From: Flaveria trinervia
Lineage: Eukaryota > Streptophyta > Magnoliopsida > Asterales > Asteraceae
Direction: 5' to 3'
NCBI GenBank assembly: GCA_025506515.1
Contig: CM046457.1
Location: 42,863,525-42,927,524, forward strand
DNA: 64,000 nucleotides
Positions 35,359-48,204 of the stretch are shown here, piece by piece. The notes under the pieces are model-generated. The model searched no databases. It worked only from the letters and a program-made list of their open reading frames with translations, and was not told where the DNA came from. Position 1 is the first letter of the stretch, and every line of letters begins with the position of its first letter. Position numbers and translations under genes: made by a program.

Positions 35359-37922
35359 TGTTGGGTTTGTGAAGGCTTTGAGCTTGAGTTCATGTTTAGT
35401 TTTCTTGTTCATTAAGTTGTTAACCCTAATTAATCTCTATATATACATTGTCATGTATTTGTAATCTTTCTACCGAGCAAATAAAGAAAAACCTAGTTGC
35501 AGCCCGTGAATGTAGGTCACACCAACCGAACCACGTTAAATCCTTGTGTCATTTATTATCTGTTTTCTACATGATATTTGTTTGTGTGTATTTGTGTATT
35601 GGTTCCACTACGCCGCTTGATTCCTAATAAGTGGTATCGGAGCTTTGGCTCGTTGTACACACTGAATGCACTAAAGAAACGATCGCAGATTGCTGGTTAA
35701 TTATCTTGGAGATCACATGCTCAATTGCCGATCTTTTTTGTGTTCACGTTTGACAAAAAAAAGTGGAACCGTGTTTAGTGAAATAAAAGTATATTCGGGT
35801 TTAGATTTGACTGCAAAGGTTTTTGTAGGAGCAAATCGGTCAACTGACAGTGTTCAGTAGAATAGTCATCAAGTTCAGGCTCGTGCCATTGTCATGTCTG
35901 TTTACTATTTTGATTTGCTTCTTGTTTGTCGCTTAAGATGGTTGAAGACGGGAAGATTGTGATCGAGAAATTTAATGGTTCTGATTTTAGTTGGTGAAAA
36001 ATGCAAATAAAAGCATTGTTATGTCAAAAAGACTTGGATGTGGTACTCGAAGAAAAAACGCAAAAATAGAACAAGCTAATTGGGAATCAAATGACAAAAA
36101 GGCTCGTGCGGTTATTACATTGGCTTTGACGAAAAATGTTGCTTTTAAAGTCATTAAGGAAACCACGGCTCGTGGTATGACGACTACTTTGTCAAATATG
36201 TATGAAAAACCATCTGCGGCGAATAAAATGTTCTTGATTTGGGAGCTGGTGAACAAAAGGATAAAAGAAGGAAGCTCAGTGGTTACTCACATTAACAATT
36301 TAAATTCAATCTTAACAAAACTTGTATTAGTTGGAATTAAGTTTGATGATAAAATTCAGGCTCTACTACTATTGTCGTCTCTGCCTGATAGTTGGTCTGA
36401 AACTATGATAACAATTTCAAGTTCTGTAGGGACTAAAGGTTTCACTCTTAATGGTATTCGAGATCTAATTATGGATGCAGTTAGAAGAAGAAACCCGGGT
36501 GAATCATTAAATTAGGAACTATTACATGTTGGCATGGGTCGAGGTGATAGTAGGAACAGTGGGAGTCGGGGAAGGAGTTCATCTAAACCTAAGAAGAATG
36601 TGAAGTGTTAGAGCTGCAATGAGGTGGGACACATTAAGAGTCAGTGTCTGATTAAGAAAGAATTGAACACTGCTGGTGGAAATGTTTCTAATGATGATGC
36701 ATTGATACTCAGCGTGAAAAACAATGTGGAAAACAGTGTGGGCTCTTGGGTCATGGATTCAGGGGTTTTGTTTCATGCTATGGACAACGGTGAAATGATG
36801 GTGAGTCTGAAACATGGTGATTTTGGAAAGGTACGATTAGCTAATGACGAGATACTTGAGGTAATGGGCATGGGGGATATTGATCTAGTTACTTCATTGG
36901 GTATCACATTGAACCTAAAGAATGTCAGAGTGATTCCAGGGCTGAAGAAGAAACTTATTTCAGTTGGTCAGCTGGATGAACAAAGACTAGAATTGAGGTT
37001 TGGTAGTGGTAAATGGAGGGTGATCAATGGTAATCTGGGTATTGCTCGTGGTATAAAGCGTGGGTCATTGTATATGGTTGAGGTACCTGCTAAGGGACGT
37101 ATGACCATCCCGGTTAAGCACGACAAAATCCGGTTCACTAAATCTGATGCTAAGAGAGTTCATTTTGCAAACGTGAAGTCTGGAGTAAAGATGTTAGGTG
37201 AATGAGTTCGAAAGTCTAAACCATTCAGGGGATTCGGTGACAGTGGGAGCACGGGACGTGTTCTGGGTACAGTTACAAAGAACCGTTAGGCTTTAAAGAC
37301 TACGATTGAAAATTTCTCTCCTGATGATTGTTTGCTAAATTAGGAGACTGATGGTGATCCTTAGTGTATCTTTAAATCTGATGGAATATCCAAACTGGTT
37401 AAGATGGAGGATGAGTCGTTAGCGAGACTAGCCACGACCGAGTTGGAGCTCGAGGGAGCTTCAACTGGCCCTTCTGGTACTTCATGATGAGGGGTCACTG
37501 CAACTAGGAGATATGATGGAGTCTTAACTTGTTCTTTAGAAAATGAAGGCTTGGAAGACTTGTTTAAAGATTACTGAAGTTACTGGACGACTAGGTTACT
37601 TTGTACTTGAATGACAGGCTAGAATTTATTGCAAAGCCTTTAAGTGGGAGATTGTTGGTTTGTGAAAGCATTGGGTTTAGGCCCATGTTTAATTTCTTGT
37701 TCATTAAGTTGTTAACCCTGATTAGTCTCTATATATACCCTGTCATTTATTTGTAATCTTTATACTGAGCAAATAAAAAACCCTAGTTGCAGCCCGTGGA
37801 CGTAAGTCACACCGACCAAACCACGTTAAATCCTCGTGTCATTTATTTTATGTTTTCTACGTGATATTCGTTTGTGCGTTTTTGTGTGTTGGTTCCACTG
37901 CCGCTTGATTCCTAACACTCTA
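35354..37922 (+). mobile_element. short non-autonomous Ty1/copia retrotransposon with perfect target-site duplication
   Basis: LTRs at 35359-35629 and 37653-37917 (271 and 265 bp) begin TGTTGG(G)TTTGTGAA and end CCTAATA/CCTAACA. The flanks are identical CTCTA repeats (35354-35358 and 37918-37922). The PBS TGGTATCGGAGC is at 35632 and a purine tract (AAGTGGGAGA) precedes the right LTR. The interior has gag and protease remnants but no integrase, reverse transcriptase or RNase H, so it could only move using enzymes from another element. It lies about 470 bp past the GOT1 stop codon. Confidence 0.9.
35940..37204 (+). pseudogene. copia gag-protease remnant
   Basis: From ATG 35940 the frame reads a TNT1-94-type gag start (FNGSDFSW) that hits a stop at 35996, then continues in two main pieces (35991-36515 and 36624-37205). 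The gag core has YEKPSAANKMFL and LLLSSLPDSW. The zinc knuckle survives as CNEVGHIKSQC, but its first Cys is next to a stop codon (36609-36611). The protease motif is WVMDSGVLFHA, where DSG is intact. The frame then runs through the pre-integrase segment (LKKKLISVGQL) and ends; pol proper is missing. Confidence 0.8.
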
Positions 37923-38391
37923 CACAACCATTCTATATTCACACCACCAGCTCCAGCTATTTTTACCAAACACACCCCTAACTTAGTGGGACAAGTCCCA
38001 AAACATGTTGTATGCCAAGCTGTGTAATCTCTACGACCATTCCAATGACAAATTCACGTAACCTTAAACCGAACATGAACCCACCCAGTAAGAACCTTTG
38101 CAATCAATATTTAAAGTTGACACAAAACTGATCGAAACTAGCTAAAACGATCTAACAATGAACCATATCAAGTCTGGAAACCGGGTCAGATGTATACAGC
38201 CAAAGTGGGAACAATATTTCCATGAAACCAGCAACATGATTTTCTATTTCCAGTTAACATAGAGTAAAGGTAACATTACCCTAGAAATGTGTATCTGAAC
38301 TGGGAACACTTTCTTTCTCTGTCACGTGATTATAAGCATGATCGTTCTTTGCAACTTCATTGCCTGGCAACTGTTGGTTCAGCTTATAGAA
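37923..38391. other. short spacer between the copia insertion and GOT1
   Basis: Expected to contain the GOT1 3' UTR and polyadenylation site (minus strand). No other feature is seen. Confidence 0.55.
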
Positions 38392-41300
38392 TTACACAGG
38401 TACCCTTTTGCCACGGTAGCGGTCAAAGAACTGTCCAAAGAATAGGTATTTCAAGAGTAGATATAAAAAGATATTGCAGGTTAATTTGTAAAAGAAAACG
38501 TGTGCAATTATAGACACCAAAATGTTGAGACAAATAATAATGATTCAAATGGTTCATCATTCATGTGTGTGTGGGGGCTTTTACTGCTTGAACTGAAAAA
38601 AAAGCATGTGTCACATCACAATTTTCAATCAATAGCCCAAAAACCCGACTACATGTAGGCATTTTAACTCGAGAAATATAGAAATCAATACCATATGGAC
38701 CTAAGATACTTTGGGAGCGCTAACAAGATGACACTGGTAAGATTCATCTCGAGGTCAAAATGTCAAATACTTTTGTTCAAGGCCTAGGTCCTATGGTGTT
38801 GTTAATCAAAACACTAACACACATTTAAGGAACCTTGTTAGGTCTCTATAAGATATTGACAATTTGATTGAAGAAATTAAAGGTAAATGAGATGCCGGAT
38901 GTGCATAGTAGTGTTCGTTTGAAATGGAACTTGAAACAATAATATTTTAGAAACCGGAGAAGTGACCAAAATAACTGATCAGTGCATTTTACATTCATTT
39001 TAATTCATGTTAAATTTTAATAAATGCATTGGTGTTATGAAATATAATACTTGGATATGTTTTTATATTTTGTAGGTTATGACGTGAAAGGGCTAAACTA
39101 ATGCTGTTAGTTAAACATGAGATAAAGAGAGGCTAATGAATGAAGCAGAAACAAAATAAGATTTGATTGGTTTTGGGCGTCAACCTCCAGTACAAGTGTT
39201 TCAGCCCATATGGAGAGAAAGGGGTAAACATTGGTCCGGGTGAGGTTGGTTGGGGGCTAGGTGACAGCCTCTTGAACCAAGGCAGAAACGAAGGAGATGA
39301 AGGGTTTGAATTTCAAATTGGAGGCTGCTTTCGATGCAGAATTCAAGGAAAGCGATGGACAGCTTCAAAAGAAAGAGTGGAAGTATGTATGTATGTATAT
39401 ACATAGATATTCTAAGATCGACAGCTGCAGAGAGGAGAAAGAAGGAAGCCACTGGATCGGCAACAATTTCCCTTATTCCGTTTCATGGTCACTAGTTCTT
39501 TTCCCATGATCACAACTGCAATCCAAGTTTGATTTGTCCGTTTCATATTGTTTGTACAACTCAGATTTGTGAACATTAGATCTTTTATTTGATATTTAAG
39601 CGTATTATGTTTCTCAATCTTTTGTCCATTAAAACTATTTTGTTAGCCAATTGTAAGACGACCTTCCAATTCATCATTAGTTAGTTTAGTGAAGGATAAG
39701 ACGGGTGGTGTGGTATGGATAATTCCTTCCTAGGATTGGTAATTAAAGATTTTATACGAACTAAATATATTAATAAAAGTGTTATCTTCTACTTTAGATT
39801 TGTAGGCATTCAGATATTGATTTTAATTAAAAAAAATTATTTGTATTCTAATTTTTTTTCATGATATCGTTTAAACTAATACAACTGTAAGACGGATTAA
39901 TTTGTCATCTAACAAGTTGTGTTGACTCCCCCATTAGTTAACAAGTTAGTAATAAGACAGATTGTGTGGAAACACATAGAACCATGCCTAGAGTTGGTTG
40001 GTTAGTTCATTATATACTAGAATCTTATCTATAAGGCACTGATACAAACATAACTGAATCAATAGATTAAAGTGACATTTTGCCAAATTCAAATGACTTT
40101 CTAAACCTCATACCGTCCCCTAAATATTTATTATAATTTAAAGTTATAGTTTTCTCAAGTTAGTTTAAATTATTATATTTTCATAATCAATCAAACTCTA
40201 TAAACTTTGCTTCTATAATTAAACAAAACTTGTTATACTACCCACTTGCTCCTAGATATAGTATTCTACTTACCCTAGCTAGGTAATTGGCCCTTTTTCC
40301 TACTAGGTGGAGGGTCAACTGGTTCAACCAGCTTTGTAGAATCCAACAATCACAATTATAACATACAGTACTTTGATTTAACTTCTTGTTGGTTAGAGAC
40401 AATGATATATACGAGTCACTAAAGATGATGCGAAGGAAGCAGTAAAATAGCAATAACATCAATAATCACAAGAGCAGGAATACGCATACCGATCTAATAA
40501 AAGGTTGTTGAAACACCCAACCAATAACAGGTATCTTCTGCACAAAAACTGCTAGGGTTGGCCAGAAGCCACTGCATAAGCACATTAAAAGTAAGAAATA
40601 GCAGATACATAAGCAGCAGAAAGTATCCATCTCATGAAGTTCATCATATTGAGCAAACCTGAACAGTATAATGAAACCATAAGTTTCTAAGGCCATTCCT
40701 ATAACAGGCCAACCAATGATGACAAAGAAGAAGCCAACACCAAAAGAAATTGTCCCCTGAGCATATATAAATTAAAAAATCTATAAGAACTAAAAATGGA
40801 AAAATAAATGAGAACGTATACATACAAAATAATAAAAAAAAAAAGAGGGAAGGTAAAGAGAGTAAGAAAGCACTGAAAACCTTTAAGTTGTTACGTTTCA
40901 TGAAGAATTGCAAAGAGGACTTGATTCCAATGGTAATTATGACCCCTGAGATGAATAGTATCTGGTTCAGTACCCCACAAATGACTTGTGTTAGAAGTTG
41001 TCAACTCAACCTTATCAGGAAGCAAAAACATGTTGAGAGAGCGAGAGAGCAAAGAGATACAAGAAATTCAGAATACAACTGAAAATCACTTACATTTCCA
41101 ATAGCAAGTAGTCCCTTGTCAAAGAAGAAAATGATCCCCAGAAATGAGAAAAAGACGCCAAAACCAGTTAATCCCAGTCCAATCTCTATTGCATTGTAAA
41201 CCAAATTATTCAGTACACTTGAGAACAAGCAAAGATGCAAATGTCGAAATCATGTTTCTCTAAAAGTTCAGGATAAATGCAATACCTCAAACTCCATAAA

Positions 41301-42309
41301 ATTTACACACATTTGATCAAACAATACATATGGCTTTGAAATTTACCAAAGCCACGGAAGGTTGTGGGTTATTCAATATAAAAGAAAAGCAAAACAGAAG
41401 TGTTTAATGTGAATCTAACAAAAACAAGAGAAGTAGTATCTTTTATCTTTGGATGGTATCGTTCTAAAGAGTTGTGGATGGAATTTTCTAAAGGCATCAA
41501 CACAGAATATCAATGCAACTTAAAGCCACAAAGTAACTCTTCCAAATACCTACAACTTTCTGCAAGAAATATCACAAAAGGTAGACTCCTAACATCTGTA
41601 ATCATGAATAAATTATTTATTGGATTAGTCTAAAATGTAGTAGTCATGTCTTCTTCCAATTGCTTTCAAGAAACCAAAACCCTGTAATACATGTAAATAT
41701 CATATTCTTAAAATACCTTCTCTTAGTCTCCATAAAAGGGTGAATTGAGTCAAAACCAGTACGTTTCATCATAACCAAAGAAAAGTTTGATAATCAGCTG
41801 CCTGGCACTTGGCAGCGGATATATTGATAGAAAAGACAAAATTCAATGTTATCTATGTCGCAGGCTAGACAATAAAATTGTTGATCCTCATACACAATAG
41901 CTCATCAGAGAACTACACCATATCTCAGGCCAAGCAATAGCGTTGTGCATCTCCAGTACCCAATATCAAGGAGCTATTACTAGTCACTACTTCACAACAA
42001 TTACACATAACTACATAAGTAGAGATTCACCATCCATTACAATAAAATATCAAGGTCCCATAATTCATAAACTTTCGTTCTATTTGATTCTGTCAACTGT
42101 CACCAAATCACATGCAATTCTGTTCTGTTCCTAAAATGTCAAATCAAACTCCACAAAAATGAATGCCAAACCAAACTTCAACATAATTTAATGCATCAAA
42201 CAACTAATGAATGCATCACAACATAATATATTATCGTTAACCGAAGAAAAGACGATATATCAGCGGTCGAACACTTACTTTTCCAGTCGTTAATCTCCAG
42301 GCCAGCCAT
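38392..42309 (-). CDS. GOT1: GOT1-like vesicle transport protein (6 exons, intact)
   Basis: Small four-span membrane protein of the Got1/SFT2 family, which acts in ER-Golgi and Golgi vesicle transport. Exons 5' to 3': 42309-42279, 41185-41094, 40961-40881, 40756-40659, 40571-40490, 38430-38392; all junctions are GT-AG. They sum to 423 bases, i.e. 140 residues plus stop, the same length as Arabidopsis GOT1 homologs, with no frameshift. Recognisable blocks in order are IGLGLTGFGVFFSFLG, FFFDKGLLAIGN, LQFFMKRNN, GWPVIG and SGFWPTLAVF, and the C-terminus is FFDRYRGKRVPV. The final exon is a 39-bp microexon beyond a 2.06-kb intron. A 5' UTR intron is possible: CAG|GTTTAT on the minus strand near 42709. 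Confidence 0.92.
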
Positions 42310-42889
42310 GATGCTTTAGAATATCAAAATTCTCCGGATTCCAAAAAAAAATCCTCAACAACTGAATCAAAAACAAAGCAAATCCTACTCAAAATGCTCA
42401 AAACAAACAAAAAATGACCTAAACACGCTAATTCAACAAACATGAAAACGTTATGGTTCTTAATTTCAAGTGGTTTAGGTCGGCCAATCGATATAGGGTT
42501 TTAATGGCCAAATTCCAGCAGAATTAATTAAGATCCTTAATACTTCAAACTTGTTGAATTGAATAAACGATCTAGTAAGCATGTGAATGAAGAGCAGATG
42601 CAGAGATGACAAGCTATTCGAACGCATAACAATAGAAAAGGATACATGTAATTAAATGCTATTAACTCGTAATTAGTAGGTAGATTAACAGAGGAGAGAG
42701 GATAAACCTGTTACAGATAACGAAGAGCAAAGCAGGAGCTCGAAGAGAGGTGGGTATGGCAGATTAGAGTGTGTGAAAATTGCCGAAGAGCAAATCAGTT
42801 TTGCATATGGTTAATCTGATAGCAGTTATGGTTTTGACTTATAATACCATTTCACTAATTATATCTTCTCCTTCTCAATGCGCTAAAAT
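42310..42889. other. GOT1 leader and promoter region
   Basis: Upstream of the GOT1 start on the minus strand. It contains a plausible untranslated exon near 42709-42790 and a leader intron. No other gene is recognised. Confidence 0.5.
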
Positions 42890-43036
42890 AACTTTTTAAT
42901 TTTTTTATTTTTTGGAGGGGTGAAAAGATCAAAATACCCCTCCAGAAAAATTAAAAAGTTAAAATTTTAATTTTTTAATTTTTTTGGAGGGGTATTTTGA
43001 TCCTTTTACCCTTCAAAAAGTTAAAAAGTAAAAAAA
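42890..43036. repeat. long palindrome (foldback), arms ~65 bp
   Basis: The left arm runs ACTTTTTAATT...GGAGGGGTGAAAAGATCAAAATACCCCTCC, and the right arm carries GGAGGGGTATTTTGATCCTTTTACCCTTC...AAAAAGT in inverted order. Each arm also contains its own smaller GGAGGGGT/ACCCCTCC-type inversion. It probably derives from a MITE or folded transposon end and would form a stable hairpin if transcribed. Confidence 0.75.
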
Positions 43037-43040
43037 TTAT

Positions 43041-43871
43041 CTCATCCAAACATGCATTATATGTTTTAAAATGATATGCACGATCATCAATATTGGTGGT
43101 TGTTTGACAATTATTATTCATATTTATTTATACTAGTGGAAATGTATGTGTGTTACGGCAGTACGGCTGTTACGCGATTTTTAAGGAATTCAATTTTAGT
43201 CGGTAACGACTCGGTGCGTTATGACTTAAATTAAAAGATTAAAATATAATTATTAAAAAAATTGATTGAAATAAAATAATTACGTATATTACAAAAGTCT
43301 TTAAGACATAAGATTAGTGAAATCATGGGTGATATTTGTGGTCGGAAATCACTTATTACTTAGATTTTGAGGGGGGGTTCCGTCTTATAAATGTAGGTTA
43401 GAGTTTTATAATCATCGGAGACAATTTTCAGTGGTGATTTGCATACACCGGAGAAAGTTAATGGAGAAATTGTCACAAAAATTATAATCTTGATTGTTAT
43501 TGAGCTGTTAACAACCATCAAGGGAGAAAGATTAGTGGTTAATCACAATGAATAAACGACATTAAAAGTAGATGATTATTTTGTTTGGCAACGTGTATAT
43601 GTTTTTGCATTTGTATTATAAGCATCATATGTTATATTTTATAGTAAGGGCATAAATGAACTAAAATGATTAATTTTTTAAATTTAAACATAATTTTTCA
43701 TATGTGTGTTTTAATCCATATATAAAATTATCATTCTATCATTCTTTCACTTTTATTATAACAGATACAGATATATATTAAATTTATTAACTCACAATAT
43801 GCCCCTAGAAAAATATTAGTATTATGATTATTATAAATATGAAGATATATATACATAAGTTTTATACATAA
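43041..43871. other. intergenic DNA before the nested retrotransposon block
   Basis: AT-rich and without a credible gene; short frames have no recognisable motif. Confidence 0.6.
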
Positions 43872-46235
43872 TGTCGCACCCTCAATTTTCACAAACGGGG
43901 TAATATTGTTAGACGCATGACATACCAGGATCTCAGTCATTAGTTACATCAAACGACACAACAATTACAAAACATAATTGCTTATTTAAATTAAAAATTC
44001 TCAAAATCAGAGTTAAATACGAAAACATGAAAGTAAATGCGGAAGCATATAAATTCATAATTCAAATACCGCAACACGCGCAACAACCAGATAAATATAA
44101 TGCGTGAAATTAAAAATGATATATTTGGTGGTAATGGTGATGGAATTTATAAAAGGTTTATGCTTAGCACACGTTCTCGGAGGAAGTACAGGCTCAAGGG
44201 AAAATAAAGCAGACATGATTCCTTAAAGCAGGAGTTCATGAAGAAGGGGAAGAATAATTAAAATAATTCTATGCTTATTTACGTTGTTCGACGGACCTTA
44301 AGGTGACGGATGTCACACTCTGCACTTCAGCGGTCGCGAACCTGCAGTTCAGGCGACTGGGTCTGTCATGCGACTGGGCGAGTCATGCGACTGAGTCATG
44401 CAACTGTGTCATTCGGGCGACTGAGTCGTGCGACTGGGAATGTCATGTGATTGAGTCGTGCAATCGAATGTTGTGTGCAATCGAGTCAATGCAGATGAAT
44501 GTGGTGTGCGATAAAGTCAATGCGGATGAATGTGGTGTGCGATTGAGTCCTACGACCGAATGAATGCATGCGACTGTGCGTGTATCGCACGACTGAAGGC
44601 CAATCGTACGAATGAAGGTTCAGTCGTACGAATGAAGCTAATTCGTATGAATGAAGGTTGATTCGTGCATATGGAGGTTAAGTCGTGAGATTGGGTGTTG
44701 TGTGGTACGACTGAATGTCAGTCGTACGAATGAAGGTTCAATCGTGCCAATGAGGCTGATTTGTACGATTGAAGGTTGATTCGTACGAATGGAGTGTTGA
44801 GTCGAGCGTCCGGTCCTGTTGTGTGGCTGATGATGCGTGTATGTGTGAATTCCCTTCCTAAATGTTTCGTGATGATGAGGTAACATCAGTAAAAGTGTCA
44901 TTGCTTGACCACGAAGATTAAAGTCAACGCTATCAACATGCACATATCAATTCAATTTAAATCAACCTAACTTTTTACAATTATCGACAACCTATTTGGG
45001 ACTACAAATATTTAACAAGTACTATCTTTTATAACAATGGGATCTTTATATGGATGTCATTAGAAATGACGACTACTCTTAATACTCGGATCTACATAAG
45101 GTCTGATACGTGTGTCCGCTTGTGTGTGTGTTATCCACGACCGAACCGATACAACCCGAACCAACCAAACATTACTACTTGCTTTATACATATCATTTAT
45201 GCTAAACAATAACTGTCAATAGGTGTTTGACTGTTCATTGCATTCAACCGTTGGGAACTTGATCCTTCATACTTACCACTTAACATGTGAGTTTCGTGGC
45301 CCCTTTTTATGCTTATACAACTTTTCAATCATTTACCAACTTGGGGGAAAAGTATGCTCACCCACTTTTCATGCTGTACATCATACATACAATTTACATA
45401 CTTGGAATTAACGTGCTATTTTTTGCGAGTACTTATCTGATACATGCTTGAGTCTGCTTTGTGGTTCTTTCTTACAACCATTTAATTCCAGTGTGGGAAC
45501 CGATGGATAGGTATTGGTAGTACTACTTGGGTTGACACCCCCACCCTCGTGTTGGATACTAGTTAGTACCAACAGATGCCAAGAATGGGCCTTGGGTGAA
45601 TATATTCCGACAAGATTCTTTGTGTACGTCGTTAGGTTTGGTTGTAAAGCTCTTGTCATGTGATTTTGCTTACTTATAACTATATGCACGGTATTCTGCA
45701 ACAACTTTATACAACATCAATACTTATTTACATTTAAACCTACGAGCTCACCAACAATTTTGTTGACCATTTTGAGCATATCTTTTCAGGTGATCATGCT
45801 AGCTGAAGATCTAGGTGTGCTGCCTTAGTGGAGACCCTAGGATGCATTTTCGGGCTAAACTTGTCATTTTGAAAACTCTTGATGTAGTTTGTTTTAAATC
45901 AACAATTACTCTTTTGTTACTTGTTCCCGGGTTGTGGAAAAAATACATTACAATGTCGATATTCATATTTGTGTGATCATTTGGTTGCGTATGCTTATGG
46001 CTATGTTGTCGTGAACAATGACTAAACACGACACAAGTCCCCTTGTTGTCGGGTGTCGTCATGACACGCTTGTTATCATTTATTATATTGCATCTCTATC
46101 ATTTACCATGTGTTATGACGATTCCGTCTCGTTACGCCCCTGTGTTTCCGCTCTTAGCGGGGTGTGACATTTGGGGTATAGCTGATGGCACTGATCCAGA
46201 AAAAAGTAAAGAAAGAAAGTTAAAGAACAGTAAAG
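43872..46235 (+). mobile_element. plus-strand Ty3/gypsy: 5' LTR plus short leader, cut by the next gypsy element
   Basis: A TG...CA stretch of 2,298 bp (43872-46169) begins TGTCGCACCCTC and ends GCGGGGTGTGACA, typical of plant chromodomain gypsy LTRs. After it, TTTGGGGTATAGC looks like a decayed tRNA-Met primer site, followed by about 50 bases of A/G-rich leader (46185-46235). At 46236 the LTR of a minus-strand gypsy begins. The flanking bases (CATAA on the left, TTTGG on the right) do not match, which fits a 5' LTR followed by its own interior rather than a solo LTR. Confidence 0.6.
44310..44810. repeat. degenerate ~20-bp minisatellite in the gypsy LTR
   Basis: Many imperfect units built from GTCGTGCGACTG, GTCGTACGAATGAAGGTTCA and TGCGGATGAATGTGGTGTGCG. 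The same words in the same LTR sense occur in the array at 2036-2220. Apparent open frames here (for example 44303-44563) are a by-product of the repeat. Confidence 0.8.
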
Positions 46236-47259
46236 TGTCACACCCCAACCTTGACGGCGGAAACGTCAAGATGTGAGGGTTAAGATTGTTCACAACTACA
46301 TAACGCTTTGTTTAAATGTAAATATTAAAATTATAGGTTTCAAAAGGCATTACAACATAAGTCTCAAAACATGAAATAATCCCAAATAAAACAAAACGTA
46401 ACACAGCATTTTAATTATTTAACTAGGTCCATGTCCTAGTTTTATTGCAAGCTTCAAAAGTCCACTTTAAACTTGGGGATTTCCTGAAACATGATAAAAA
46501 TAAAAGGTCAACTAAAAATAGTTGGTGGGTTTCCAAGGTTTTCATACATAATATGATAAAGTTACAAGTAGCAATTTATGTCATCGGTCATAAGTTAGTA
46601 AGGTTATAGAACACATATCGTTACAACCAAACCTCGACTTGATTACAGTATATAAGATTGGCTAAGTGTATTTGGTTCCCATGATGAACCTCCAGTTTAG
46701 GGGTCATGTGTTTTACCAGTGAACCAAAGGCTTCAGCTGCGGTATATCTTGGCTCTAAATTCTTTTAAACACAAACTAAAAGGTTCCCCCATCCAGATGA
46801 ACCCTAATTCAAACACAATCAAATTGATCAGCAATTCGCTATTAGTAATGAAATTAACATTGGGGTTTGTGATCCCATATGATTTCGAGTCTATGGACTC
46901 AGCTAATTACCCGAGATGATGTTTAAATCGATGAGGACCGATGCAGGTGAGACGCGACCGAAACTTGTTCTTGTTCGATGCGAAATTGTTGTTGTTAATC
47001 AAATTAACTTCAGGCGAAGCTTTGGGTGAAGTCTTGGTTCTAAGCCCTCTACTAATTGAAGTTTAAAATGTTCGGATGGTGATGAACACTCAGTTGCAGG
47101 TCCCAATGGAATACGGACTGCTTTTGATGTTTGTGAGCTTTTTAGGAGAAATCGGAGTTGAGGATAGTTTAAAGGTAGTTAGATGATTGTTTAAGTTTGA
47201 TTAATTTGATTATTATTGGAGTTTAACTGATGAACGATTAAAGAATTTTTGTTGAGTGG

Positions 47260-48115
47260 TGTTGGATCAAGAAGAAGGCTAATGCAACCAAAAATATATC
47301 ACTTAAGTTATTTTGATGCTGCATGCAAAGGCTTCCGAAGCTCTTCATGGAACTTCTGAAGGTTGTAGAGTCTTCCAAAGACAAAGGAAAAGTCCAGCTT
47401 CCGAAGACAGAACTCTACTTCCGAAGACAAATGCATACTTCCGAAGTTCAAGACTTAGAAGAATAAAGTGAAGACCACTTCCGAAGTATGATGAAGAAGT
47501 CTCCAAGTCTTGGAAGAAGCAGCCTCTTCCAAAGTATAAAGTGGCTTCGGAAGTACTTACTCTTCCGAAGCCATTTAACCTTCGGAAGACACTACTATAA
47601 CCAGTGGACACAAGTATGGTCTCTGACACTCCGCTGCAGACTTCTGATACAGCATGGCTTCTTCCTAAAGAACCATGTTATTGACCATACTTTATTCCAC
47701 TGTTTACCTTTTCATGATAGTACAACTGTCATCTTTAGTTGGTGAGAAAAGGTAAGTCAGGGACATGTCCTGACTACCAAATCTCATATAAGACTTTATC
47801 CGAGATACTTAATCTTAGATTAGTCTTGTAGTATAGACTTTAGCTAGGATCCCAGCTGGTATCAAAGTATCCTGTTGTAGATAGTATTATATATAGGTTC
47901 TCCTTGTAATTCATATAGACAACAGAAAATCTGCTTGTAAGAGTCTTTGTATTTTGAGTTGAGAATCAATATATAAAAGTATCTTGAAAATTATTTTTCT
48001 GTGTTCTTAGTTACTTTTCATATTGTGATCAACTCTTCTTGATTCTTACCCGAGTGTGATTCTAGGTGAGTTTGAGAGAAAACATTTGTGTTTAAGTGAC
48101 AAACACCGATCTGCA
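47260..48115 (+). repeat. 5' LTR of the SIRE-like copia element
   Basis: 856 bp. Contains about eight CTTCCGAAG/CTTCGGAAG words between 47330 and 47600 and a TATA-like TATATATAGG near 47888, which could be its promoter. Confidence 0.92.
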
Positions 48116-48116
48116 A

Positions 48117-48128
48117 TTGGTATAGAGC
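48117..48128 (+). other. primer binding site of the SIRE-like element
   Basis: TTGGTATAGAGC starts one base after the LTR end. It matches the initiator Met tRNA 3' end except for one missing C. Confidence 0.75.
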
Positions 48129-48204
48129 TTCTCAGGCTCTTGATTGCGTGATCTAACCATCCAAATCAACCTGTTTTCACTCCTCCCTACCACTCACTCC
48201 TCAA

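Noticed and set aside
44303..44943. Cys- or His-rich open frames on both strands
   Set aside because: Produced by the 20-bp minisatellite in the gypsy LTR; no start context or homology.
43872..46169. Solo LTR interpretation
   Set aside because: Flanking 5-mers CATAA and TTTGG do not match, and a decayed primer-site-like sequence follows, so a 5' LTR with a truncated interior fits better; not fully excluded.
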